From contig JBBQZU010000011.1 of assembly GCA_038207425.1 (NCBI GenBank), forward strand, positions 1-64,000: a stretch of 64,000 bases of DNA, read 5' to 3'. This document shows, in pieces, positions 56,388 to 64,000 of this stretch. Source of the DNA: JBBQZU01 sp038207425 (lineage in GTDB: Bacteria; Bacteroidota; Bacteroidia; Flavobacteriales_D; Cryomorphaceae). Within the stretch, counting starts at the first letter, position 1. Each line of letters begins with the position of its first letter. The position numbers were made by a program, and so were the translations under genes. The notes beneath the pieces were generated by a model. The model searched no databases. It saw nothing but the letters and a program-made list of their open reading frames with translations, and was not told the origin of the DNA.

Positions 56388-57572
56388 CTATTTCTCAGTC
56401 AGGCCTATCACATTGGCCATAGCCAGAAACATCCATGCATTGCCCCAGCGCATATATACGGTACGGTCAATAAAATACCTGTGCCTGCGGTAAAAAAACC
56501 CTCCCCGTGATGATTGAAAATGGTCAATGCTATAGAGCAGTATCAATTTTGCCATGGTATCAGCGCGGGGGCTGCCATTGTAGTTATGGTACCTTATGGC
56601 TGTGAGTATGCCTTGCGCCTGGTGGTGTATATCGGCGGGATATTCCGTTGGCAACCTCCATTTGGCGCGACCAGAAGCATCAAACTGGCACTCCCTGTAA
56701 AATTCGAATCCTTCCTGCAGTGCACGCTCTACCCTTTCGGGAAATTCGCCGAGACTTTGCGATATGCTCAAAATGCTGTCGAGCACAAAACCCTGGTGAA
56801 AATCAATCTGCACGCGCTGCTTTCCAGTAATTAAATCTTCACTGTAGTTCCAGCTTCCATCGCTTTTCTGACGCGATAGTACTGTGTGCAGCGCCTTGCG
56901 GGCAATGGTAGCATAGGTTTGCTGCCCGGTATGCGCGCAGGTGAGTGCGTACGTTTGCGCGGCAAGCAGCGATGCATTGTAGCAAAAATCGGGTTTCACA
57001 GTGCTATAGCTGATGGCGTAGAAATCATTCTTCTCCGTATGTGCGAGGGCTTCGCTCAGAAAAAGGCATACCTGCTCCAAGGCTGCAAGAGCGCGTGGGT
57101 CGCCATAAGTTCTGTAATATGCATCGAGGCCTTGCGCTACAAATCCGCTTACTACCGAGGTGGGCGACCACGCCGGCAGGTACTTCTCAGGACTCGCCCA
57201 GGGAAAGGGATAACCCCAGCACAACCCGGGCATATCGGGGGTGCGAAGTTCAAGCAGTTTCTCAAAAAGCCAGAGGCACTTCATACGGTTTGTTTCGCTC
57301 TTCGGCAAAAGACTGTACCCGCTAAGAAATAGTCCGAGTGCTTTGGGATTCCACATTTTAGGCACACCCAAAAGCTTTCTGAAATTAAACGGAAGGCGCT
57401 TGGCAACTTGTATAGCGATAATAGGCGGCCATTTGCCCATTTTCCGAAAGGGCACAAAGCCGGTGAGCACGTCATACGGATCGTAGCCTTTGTACTTTGC
57501 TTTTGACACGCGGGCTTCGAGCAAGTTGAACGATCTTTTGATCCCGATCAGTTCGCCTCCGGTAAGGTCCAT
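56388..57572 (-). CDS. alpha/alpha-toroid-like protein of the polysaccharide locus
   Basis: The 394 residues are helix-rich with repeated aromatic and glycine-rich turns (WGYPFPWASPEKYLPAWSPT, GSWNYSEDLITG, HHQAQGILTAIRYHNYNG, RWGNAWMFLAMANVIG), which fits an (alpha/alpha)6 toroid as in glycan epimerases, hydrolases or lyases. I do not recognise a characterised family. Its 5' end overlaps the two-domain oxidoreductase by 25 bases, so the products probably work on the same glycan or nucleotide sugar. Confidence 0.7.
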   Translation of the reverse strand: MDLTGGELIGIKRSFNLLEARVSKAKYKGYDPYDVLTGFVPFRKMGKWPPIIAIQVAKRLPFNFRKLLGVPKMWNPKALGLFLSGYSLLPKSETNRMKCLWLFEKLLELRTPDMPGLCWGYPFPWASPEKYLPAWSPTSVVSGFVAQGLDAYYRTYGDPRALAALEQVCLFLSEALAHTEKNDFYAISYSTVKPDFCYNASLLAAQTYALTCAHTGQQTYATIARKALHTVLSRQKSDGSWNYSEDLITGKQRVQIDFHQGFVLDSILSISQSLGEFPERVERALQEGFEFYRECQFDASGRAKWRLPTEYPADIHHQAQGILTAIRYHNYNGSPRADTMAKLILLYSIDHFQSSRGGFFYRRHRYFIDRTVYMRWGNAWMFLAMANVIGLTEK

Positions 57573-59707
57573 GATTGCTCGTAAGGAATAATTTCAATTT
57601 TGCGTCCCGCTTCGGTTATGGAAGCTGAGAGTGCGAAGGTGGCGATGGTGGCGTGAAGGCTATCGGCTGTGGATACCGGAAACGGGCTCCCCTCACGCAG
57701 TGCCGATGCTACAAGGCGCATTTCGGCGGCATGGCCTTTGTCCTGATTGCCCTTTAAAATTTTGGTTTTACTTCCGTAAATGGTAAGCGATTTAAAATCG
57801 TCGATCACCGCAGTGCTGCCCCCTCCATACACTTCCATGCGCTCTTTACCGGCGGCGCTGTTGCCATTTGAAAAATAAGAAATCACCGCCACCGAACCAT
57901 TTTCAAAGCGGATGGTGGCAGCAAAAGTATCGTGCTGCTGCGGCGATACAGCGAGCGCTTGCGCCGAAACCGACTCTACCCTGCTGCCGGTGACGTGCGC
58001 ACAGAGGTCAACGAAGTGGCACACCTCGCCAACAATGCGCCCACCGCCTAGCAGCGGGTCGTGCACCCAATGATCGGTGGCTACCTTACCGGCATTTATC
58101 CGGTAGTTTATAGAAAGCGGCATATTGCCTGATAGATTTTTGATTTCAATAATAAATGGAGCAAAGCGCCTGTTGAACCCAACCATCAGGTCGGGGGTTC
58201 CGGCACTGCCAAGCAGCCGCTTTATGGCGAAGTACTCGTTGATATTGATGCAAAGCGGTTTCTCCAGAAACACGCGTTTACCGGCTTGCAACGCCTGCAT
58301 GGCCAGTGCAGCGTGGGTATTGTGGCGGGTGGCTATTATTACAGCACCGGCGTCTTTTGCGCGAAGCAATTCTCCCACATCGGAGAGCGCGTTTTTGAAG
58401 CCGAATTTTCGGCGGGCATCTTCTGCGGTATGTGGTCTTGATGTAACTACGCTGCTCAGGACTATATGCTTCTTTATTTCCGGAAGGAGAAAATTAGCGG
58501 CAAATGAACCCGCCCCGATAAATGAAACGGCCTGCATAGGATTCAAGCGCGTTTGCGCTGCAACTGCTACTTTCGCGGTGGATTTGGACACGTCGTAGGC
58601 GAGCAAAATACCCATTTTATGCACTTCGGGGTTCAGCACCAAATCGAAGGCTTCGGCAGCATTGGCGAACGGAAACCGATGAGAAACGAGGCCATCAAGT
58701 GATAGGCTCTCCCCACCCAGAAGTCCGGCAAAGGCCTGCATATTTCGGTTTTCGGTCCAGCGCACCTGGCCAATAGGGTAGTCGAGCCCCTGCTCTTCGT
58801 AGCGCGCATCGTAGCGCCCCGGGCCATAGCTGGTGCTCATGCGCAGGTCGAGTTCCTTGTAGTAAAAATTCTTTCGGCTGAATCCGGTAGGCACATTGCC
58901 TACGATGACCACCTTGCCCCGCTTTCGCGAAATAAGGCCGGCAAAATCAACGGGGTCGAGACTTGTGGTGGCGGCGGTAATGATCACCGCATCGGCACCG
59001 TGGCCACCGGTGAATGCAGCTATGCGCGCTTCGATGGTCTCAGAGCTGCGCAGGCAGGCATCACCTGCACCCGATTGGAGGGCAAGGGCGACGAGCTCGG
59101 GGCGCAGGTCCACACCAAAAGCGCGCACACCGGCAGCCTGCAGCAGGCGTATGGTCAATTGACCGAGAAGTCCAAGCCCTATTACCACGCAATTTTCGCC
59201 CAGCGAAAGCTCAGCGCGACGCAAGCCCTGCAGAGCAATGGCCCCAATAGTGGTGAAAGCTGCCTGATCAAGGGGTGCCTTTTCGGGAATTTTCACACAG
59301 AGATTTTCCGGCACCACAACCGCTTCGGCATGCGATGCTGATGTGCCACCGCAAGCCACCCTGTCGCCGGGTTTAAAATCACGAACACCTTCACCCACAT
59401 CCATAACAATGCCCGCAAGGCTGTAGCCAAGCGGCTGCAGCGCTTCAAGCCTGTTCATCACCATCTTGTAGGTAGAAACTGCACCCTGGCTTTTCGCCAA
59501 CCTGATTACCTTCGACACTTCATCTTTTCGCGCACGCGCTTTGGCGATATAACCCTTGCGGGCGTCGCTAACCGTTTTGCCCTCAGTGCCGGCGCTAATA
59601 GCCGAGAAGTGTGTGCGCACAAGCACTTCACCCGCGCCGGGAATGGGCAGGGACAGTTCGGCGATTTCCATGGTGCCGTCCTTTAGGGTTTGGAGTAGCT
59701 GCTGCAT
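57548..59707 (-). CDS. two-domain oxidoreductase: zinc-type alcohol dehydrogenase fused to Gfo/Idh/MocA dehydrogenase
   Basis: The N-terminal half is a medium-chain dehydrogenase: FSAISAGTEG, GYSLAGIVMDVGEGVRDFKPG, and a cofactor fold CVVIGLGLLGQLTIRLLQAAG. From about 395 the second half is a Gfo/Idh/MocA enzyme with VSFIGAGSFAANFLLPEI, RVFLEKPLCININEY and HDPLLGGGRIVGEVCHFVDL. The fusion recurs in Bacteroidota polysaccharide loci and may act on a nucleotide sugar or sugar polymer. ATG at 59707 (MQQLLQTLKDG) is preferred over an upstream codon at 59755. About 719 residues. Confidence 0.87.
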   Translation of the reverse strand: MQQLLQTLKDGTMEIAELSLPIPGAGEVLVRTHFSAISAGTEGKTVSDARKGYIAKARARKDEVSKVIRLAKSQGAVSTYKMVMNRLEALQPLGYSLAGIVMDVGEGVRDFKPGDRVACGGTSASHAEAVVVPENLCVKIPEKAPLDQAAFTTIGAIALQGLRRAELSLGENCVVIGLGLLGQLTIRLLQAAGVRAFGVDLRPELVALALQSGAGDACLRSSETIEARIAAFTGGHGADAVIITAATTSLDPVDFAGLISRKRGKVVIVGNVPTGFSRKNFYYKELDLRMSTSYGPGRYDARYEEQGLDYPIGQVRWTENRNMQAFAGLLGGESLSLDGLVSHRFPFANAAEAFDLVLNPEVHKMGILLAYDVSKSTAKVAVAAQTRLNPMQAVSFIGAGSFAANFLLPEIKKHIVLSSVVTSRPHTAEDARRKFGFKNALSDVGELLRAKDAGAVIIATRHNTHAALAMQALQAGKRVFLEKPLCININEYFAIKRLLGSAGTPDLMVGFNRRFAPFIIEIKNLSGNMPLSINYRINAGKVATDHWVHDPLLGGGRIVGEVCHFVDLCAHVTGSRVESVSAQALAVSPQQHDTFAATIRFENGSVAVISYFSNGNSAAGKERMEVYGGGSTAVIDDFKSLTIYGSKTKILKGNQDKGHAAEMRLVASALREGSPFPVSTADSLHATIATFALSASITEAGRKIEIIPYEQSWTLPEAN

Positions 59708-60014
59708 GCGGATATTGAGCACTTTTTTGCTCAAGCAAATATATGCACTGCGCATGGAGCGCGGCAGGTGGAAATGAAAGGGTTATTCACATAGATTGAA
59801 TAGTGAAAGCTTACTTTAAACAGCCATGTATAATTGAAAGAAGTGTACAAAAATATGCGGGAGGGTGGGTGTAATGCGAAGATTGAAATACGAATTGACC
59901 GTGCTTTCATTAAATTAAATCTCAATGAACTGCTGTTTAATGATTTATGAAAGCATTCCCGTCCACATTTCCTTCTGACGCCGCATTTCCTTAAATTCGC
60001 CGAAATTTATAAAA
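59708..60014. other. divergent intergenic region, no gene seen
   Basis: Between the leftward oxidoreductase and the rightward FG-GAP pseudogene. No convincing promoter, RNA gene or repeat was found before the array that begins at 60022. Confidence 0.45.
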
Positions 60015-62084
60015 ATGAAATTTAGGTTAGGTTAGGTTAGGTTAGGTTAGGTTAGGTTAGGTTAGGTTAGGTTAGGTCAGGTCAGGACAATACTTCTACA
60101 CATTTTTCTTAGTACTTTCCCCCCATTCAATAGCCCAGGTAACCTTCACCGATATTTCAGCAACATCGGGCATAAACTACTTCGGTAAAAGTTACGGCGC
60201 TTCGTGGGGCGATATCAATGGCGATAGATTGCCCGACCTGTATGTTTCCTGCCACTATAATTATTCTGAAGATATTTTCGGTGGTTATTTCGAATTAGAT
60301 TTCCCATATATCTATCTCAATCTCGGTAATGGTACCTTTTCGGCGGTTACCTGTGAAGTGGCCCCAACCGGTGCGTCAGACCTACATGGAGCAGTATTTT
60401 TTGATTTCAACAACGACGGATTTCAGGATATTTTTTCAAGTACCGGCGGCAATCAGGGGAATTTGTTTTTTGTAAATAATCAACAAACCGATTTTGCATT
60501 GAACAACAGGTCGGTAGAATTTCAAATCGATCAGGAATTTGGACGGGGTCGCGGTGCCACTTGTTTGGATGTGGATAATAACGGGATTACTGACTTGGTG
60601 CTTCACAACCTTGCAAATAATGACGGTGCATCGCCTCCATCTATTTACACCCGTCAGGAAGGTGGCTCTTTTGTAAATGAAAATTCGGAAAGAAATTGGA
60701 ATTTCCCATCCAGCACTTGCGGCACCTTGGCAGATATCAACAATAATGGCAAAGCAGATTTGCTGGTATTGGCAGACGTATTGAAGCTATTCACTTTTGA
60801 ATCAGGCATATTTGAAGAAATTCAAAGTGTTGGTATCCAAAGGGTAAATGATTTTGCAGTTGAAGACTTCAATTGTGATTTGCTGCCCGATATTTTCCTC
60901 GCTTTAGGAAATGAACGAACAGATTATGCCCAAATAGACCCATTAAATATTCAAACCGTTCTGATGGATACACCGGCTCTCGCCCATACACAATTCAGTT
61001 TTGAAACGGCTGATAGTATTTACATCAATATATACCCAAGGGATGGCATATTTCAATCGGATACAATTCATTATGGCAGCACAACTGTTTAAGAACACAC
61101 TGGCCCACTAACCATTGCAGCCCACCCTGGGGATGCCGATGCACAAGGAATACAAAGTATAGAACCCGGGCTTCCGAACCACCATCTTTTTATTGGTATG
61201 ACCGGCCCGGTTTGTGGGAAGTTATTTCGCACCATACAACTGCTTCGTCAACTATAGCTGTTAAGGTAACTGCCATCAGCCCGATCTCTGACCTGCAATA
61301 TCCTCCATTGGCATTCAATACAAATCAAGTTCGCGACAGAATTCTGATCAATCAGGGCAATAACAATTTTCAGTCATTGACCTTTCCTTTTCTGACAGGA
61401 GCCGACAATTCAAGAAATGTAGTTGCTGCAGATTTTGACAATGACATGGATGTGGATATTTATGTACAATGTAGCACAGCCACAACCAATCAACCAAACT
61501 ACTTGCTCGAAAATACGGGCAATAATGAGTTTGTAAGACACGCTAATGCCTGGGGCGCAACCGGTAATAGTGCCGGTATTGGGGACGCGGCAATTGTGGC
61601 AGATTACAACAATGACGGCTTTTTGAACATTTTCACATCCAATGGCTTTGGAGTATTTTATTTGGCTGATGCAAAATATAGTCTGTACGAGAACCAAGGC
61701 AATCAGAATAACTGGATAAAATTGATTCTCGAAGGAACCGAAAGTCCAAGGGGCGCCTATGGAGCAGTAGTCCATTTATATGCCGGCAATAAGCATCAGG
61801 TAAGAACAAAAAATGCCGGTGAACACTACCGCTCGCAAAACGATGACAGAATTCATTTCGGTCTAGCCCAAAATTCTGTTGTAGATTCATTGATAGTATA
61901 CTGGCCATGCGGAAGTATTCAAAAGCTGTATAATATTGATGGAAATCAAATACTGACTGTAATATAACAAAGCTGCACTATCAATACATTACAAGCCGAA
62001 ATTGCTTCAAAAGGATGGATCGTTTTCCCGAACCCAACAAGTCAACTTTTTCAAATTACCACCGCGCGAAACATTTTTCTTTGA
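60015..62084 (+). pseudogene. decayed T9SS-secreted FG-GAP/ASPIC-UnbV protein
   Basis: The frame begins ATG-AAA at 60015, is interrupted by a (TTAGG)11 array, and resumes at SGQYFYTFFLVLSPHSIAQ, an evident signal peptide. It continues through FG-GAP/VCBS repeats such as WGDINGDRLPDLYVS, FFDFNNDGFQDIFSS, LDVDNNGITDLVL and AADFDNDMDVDIYVQ. A stop lies at 61090-61092, and a one-base deletion near 61197 separates the halves (in another phase the frame reads YDRPGLWEVISHH). The C-terminus is an ASPIC/UnbV domain (RGAYGAVVHLYAG, VDSLIVYWPCGS). After a TAA at 61965-61967 the same frame continues to WIVFPNPTSQLFQI, the start of a T9SS type A sorting domain, cut at about 62058. Not functional as read. 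Confidence 0.88.
60022..60086. repeat. pentanucleotide array (TTAGG)11(TCAGG)2
   Basis: Eleven perfect TTAGG units (60022-60076) are followed by two TCAGG units (60077-60086). It lies seven bases after the ATG of the FG-GAP gene. The 55 bases of TTAGG change the frame and hold TAG stops in every phase. Deleting them exactly gives ATG-AAA-TTC-AGG-TCA-GGA-CAA, in frame with the signal peptide, so TTAGG probably arose by expansion next to existing TCAGG units. Confidence 0.95.
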
Positions 62085-62578
62085 GCGAGAAGATATTTGT
62101 GGTAATGATGAATTTGGTATCAGACTCATAATAGCCGGGATTATAAAAGCCGGGATAAGAATAACCGTAATACCCCCAAGTGGCCGCCAGTGTAGGTGCC
62201 CGGCACGTGGTGCACAGATTCTTCCACATTCACGAGCTGCATTGAAATAATGCCATCGAAACCCTCTTCTTGGAGCAATTTCTTGCAATACTCGGTATTG
62301 CCCATCAGTTCTTTGCTGGTAAAAATATCGTGCGATTGGTGAAAAGCACTGTTCTTTTCGGCCATTCTGTCTTCGGCATATCTGCGGGTAGTTTCGTCCT
62401 TTACAAGTATTGCAACCATTATCTTTTTAAAAGAATCGGGTGTAATGGTACCGGCATCGGGCGCTTTACAGCTTTTTACAAAAGAAGTGTTGGTGCAAGC
62501 GCTTAGCAATACTACCAGGAAAAATAGATTAACTCTTATTCTAATAAGTTCAGGAATATCAATGTTAGATTGAGCCAA
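62056..62578 (-). pseudogene. frameshifted lipoprotein gene
   Basis: Reading left, a lipoprotein signal (NLFFLVVLLSAC) is followed by IMVAILVKDETTRRYAEDRM and GFDGIISMQLVNVEESVHHVPGTYTGG. The frame then changes by a one- or two-base indel near 62185, and the correct phase continues WGYYGYSYPGFYNPGYYES, TKFIITTNIFSLKEKC to a TAA at 62056-62058. That order (EEGFDG, PGTYTG, then Tyr/Pro-rich, then TNIFSLKE) resembles a Bacteroidota lipoprotein family of unknown function. Its 3' end abuts, and slightly overlaps, the truncated T9SS domain of the FG-GAP pseudogene, marking a rearrangement. Confidence 0.75.
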
Positions 62579-62707
62579 AGCTAGAAATATTTAAAATCGA
62601 GAAATATTTTTAATTTGATACATCAAACACTGTATTTCAGTTATTTAAAATATTAATTTGTGTGTAAATGTGAAATTTTAATGACGTAGTTCAGCTAAAT
62701 AGTTCAC

Positions 62708-64000
62708 TTACGAATTACCATTTATTTCAAACCAAAAGCGCAAGGATATTAACGCATACAGCAACGCCGACTGATCTTGCTTGCCGCTGAAATGGGCCGA
62801 TTTTACTTTCTCTATCGCATCCACATCTAGGCAACCCAGCGCACGGTAAAATTCCAAAGGCATTAGGCTGTCGAGCATTTCAGGCCGCGACAGCAAAGTA
62901 CGCAATGGCATGCCAAAGCCAGCCTTTCGGCGGTGGGTGATGTATCGGGGCAATATGTCGGAATAAGCATCTTTCAGTATGTGCTTGGCTTCGAATTTCC
63001 AATCGAGTTTATATCTTGTTGGCAGCCCTGCGGCAAATTCCACCAGTTCGTGGTCGAGGAAAGGCACCCTGCTTTCCAAGCCGAATGCCATAGACGATCG
63101 GTCTAGGTAGTGCAGGTTTTTCACAAGAAAATTATCTGTTTCAAAGTGCAATAAGTTCTTCCACTGATCGCCATCATTGCCGAAGTAAGGTTTAAAAGCT
63201 TCGGCGTAGCGGGGTGGCCTATTAAATATACCCACTGCACTGTCAAGATCGCCGACTATGCTATACCGGCCTGCTTCATAGTCGCGGCCCATGTTATTGC
63301 CCCACTTCTGCATATACCGGCGGTATGCTTTGAATGGACCCCGCCCAGCAGCAATATTCCGAAGCACCGGTGCGAGCAAAATACGGAGCCCCGGCAGCGC
63401 TCTGGCGTATTCGGATAGTTTCAAGAGCATGTGCCCGTTGTACCCTAAAAAGATTTCGTCGGCTCCCATACCGCTCAGCACTACCCTGTGGGTTTTGGCA
63501 GCTTGCTTGGCAATGAGCATGGCGGGAATTACTGATCCATCGGCTATCAAATCATCGCACGCCCATACAGCCCTTGCTATTTGTTCGTGGGTGAGCTGCT
63601 CAAGGCCAATTGGTATTTCGTGCAAATTGAGTCCCCACTGCTTGGCGAGTTTTCGCGCAAAATATCCGTCAGATGTAGTGCCTTCCGCGGCAGTATCGGC
63701 TGCGCTTTTCAGGGCACAAAAATGGTGGTGGTTGCCGCCGCGCAAATGGTGGGCAATAATGCTGCTATCAATACCTCCCGAAAGGTAGTTGGCTATGGGC
63801 ACATCGCCCACCAGACGTAGCTCAACAGCATTCTTTATATGGTGGCGCAGGGCATCTTTCGCATCTGAATAGCTTCCGCTGAATGGTTGCGCACAGGAAG
63901 AAATATCCCAATATTTCGCATTTCTTGAAGTACCGGTATTCAAATCTATTTCCATCAGGTGGCCTGGTGCCAGGCGGCTTACTTCCGTAAAAAGGGTACT
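62708..64000 (-). CDS. asnB: asparagine synthase (glutamine-hydrolysing), C-terminal part, cut by the window edge
   Basis: The frame continues to the right edge; the codons there read LFTEVSRLAPGHLMEIDL, as upstream in AsnB, so the ATG at 63955 is internal. The synthetase domain has the ATP-pyrophosphatase loop NYLSGGIDSSIIAHHL, GMGADEIFLGYNGH, and RSSMAFGLESRVPFLDHELV. The N-terminal glutaminase domain lies outside the window. In polysaccharide loci such genes often amidate sugar acids rather than make asparagine for protein, which fits this context, but sequence alone does not decide. Confidence 0.92.
   Translation of the reverse strand, partial: STLFTEVSRLAPGHLMEIDLNTGTSRNAKYWDISSCAQPFSGSYSDAKDALRHHIKNAVELRLVGDVPIANYLSGGIDSSIIAHHLRGGNHHHFCALKSAADTAAEGTTSDGYFARKLAKQWGLNLHEIPIGLEQLTHEQIARAVWACDDLIADGSVIPAMLIAKQAAKTHRVVLSGMGADEIFLGYNGHMLLKLSEYARALPGLRILLAPVLRNIAAGRGPFKAYRRYMQKWGNNMGRDYEAGRYSIVGDLDSAVGIFNRPPRYAEAFKPYFGNDGDQWKNLLHFETDNFLVKNLHYLDRSSMAFGLESRVPFLDHELVEFAAGLPTRYKLDWKFEAKHILKDAYSDILPRYITHRRKAGFGMPLRTLLSRPEMLDSLMPLEFYRALGCLDVDAIEKVKSAHFSGKQDQSALLYALISLRFWFEINGNS

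Noticed and set aside
60022..60086. CRISPR array or telomere
   Set aside because: Units are five bases without spacers, and the array is internal to the chromosome inside a gene; slippage expansion explains it better.

Overview
The window reads as a chromosomal segment of a member of the Bacteroidota, probably an aquatic, light-exposed, Flavobacteriales- or Cytophagales-like organism; the exact order cannot be fixed from the sequence alone. Supporting features are a PorT gene next to ubiE, a lipidated TamA homologue (TamL), a remnant of a type IX secretion (T9SS) cargo protein, GIN/DUF2807, DUF4421 and DUF3667 proteins, a tmRNA with the tag GENNYALAA, a short Bacteroidota-type RpoD starting MRQLKITKQ, and several TAnnTTTG-type -7 boxes. 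A cryptochrome/photolyase and a Blh-type carotene dioxygenase point to life in the light.

Layout. 1-16 kb is mostly accessory: the tail of an IS1595-family transposase, a photolyase, a frameshifted copy of the icmF 3' end, a broken AAA_14/DUF4143 ATPase, fused isobutyryl-CoA mutase IcmF, a SprB/FISUMP-type lipoprotein, a TonB-C remnant, a very large GH94-like protein and blh. 16-27 kb holds a fatty acid desaturase, a VTT-domain membrane protein, isoaspartyl peptidase with a MORN-repeat protein, a GIN-domain lipoprotein, valS-ppx and a DUF4421 protein. 27-46 kb is core: two class I aminotransferases and a heptose kinase in one tight operon, ubiE-porT-oxidoreductase, trmH facing tamL, accD, rpsO-pnp, rpoD, rpe, an AlaDH/PNT-like dehydrogenase, a DUF3667 protein and ssrA. 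46-50 kb is a response regulator, a glycerophosphodiesterase and polyphosphate kinase. 52-64 kb is a leftward polysaccharide locus (Wzi-like, sugar transferase, DUF354, an alpha/alpha-toroid-like protein, a two-domain oxidoreductase, asnB), interrupted at 60.0-62.6 kb by two decayed genes.

The most striking observation is a pentanucleotide array, (TTAGG)11 followed by (TCAGG)2, at 60022-60086. It sits inside the signal-peptide codons of an FG-GAP/ASPIC T9SS cargo gene. Removing exactly the eleven TTAGG units rejoins the ATG to a well-formed signal peptide in frame, so the array looks like a slippage expansion that silenced the gene. The same gene has further lesions. Other decayed genes lie at 2.3-3.7 kb and 9.9-10.3 kb, each with single-base indels and in-frame stops in accessory DNA, while the core genes between them are intact. 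Other points of note are a nested inverted repeat just upstream of rpoD, paired palindromes upstream of icmF, and a TTG start for ppx inside the valS stop codon.
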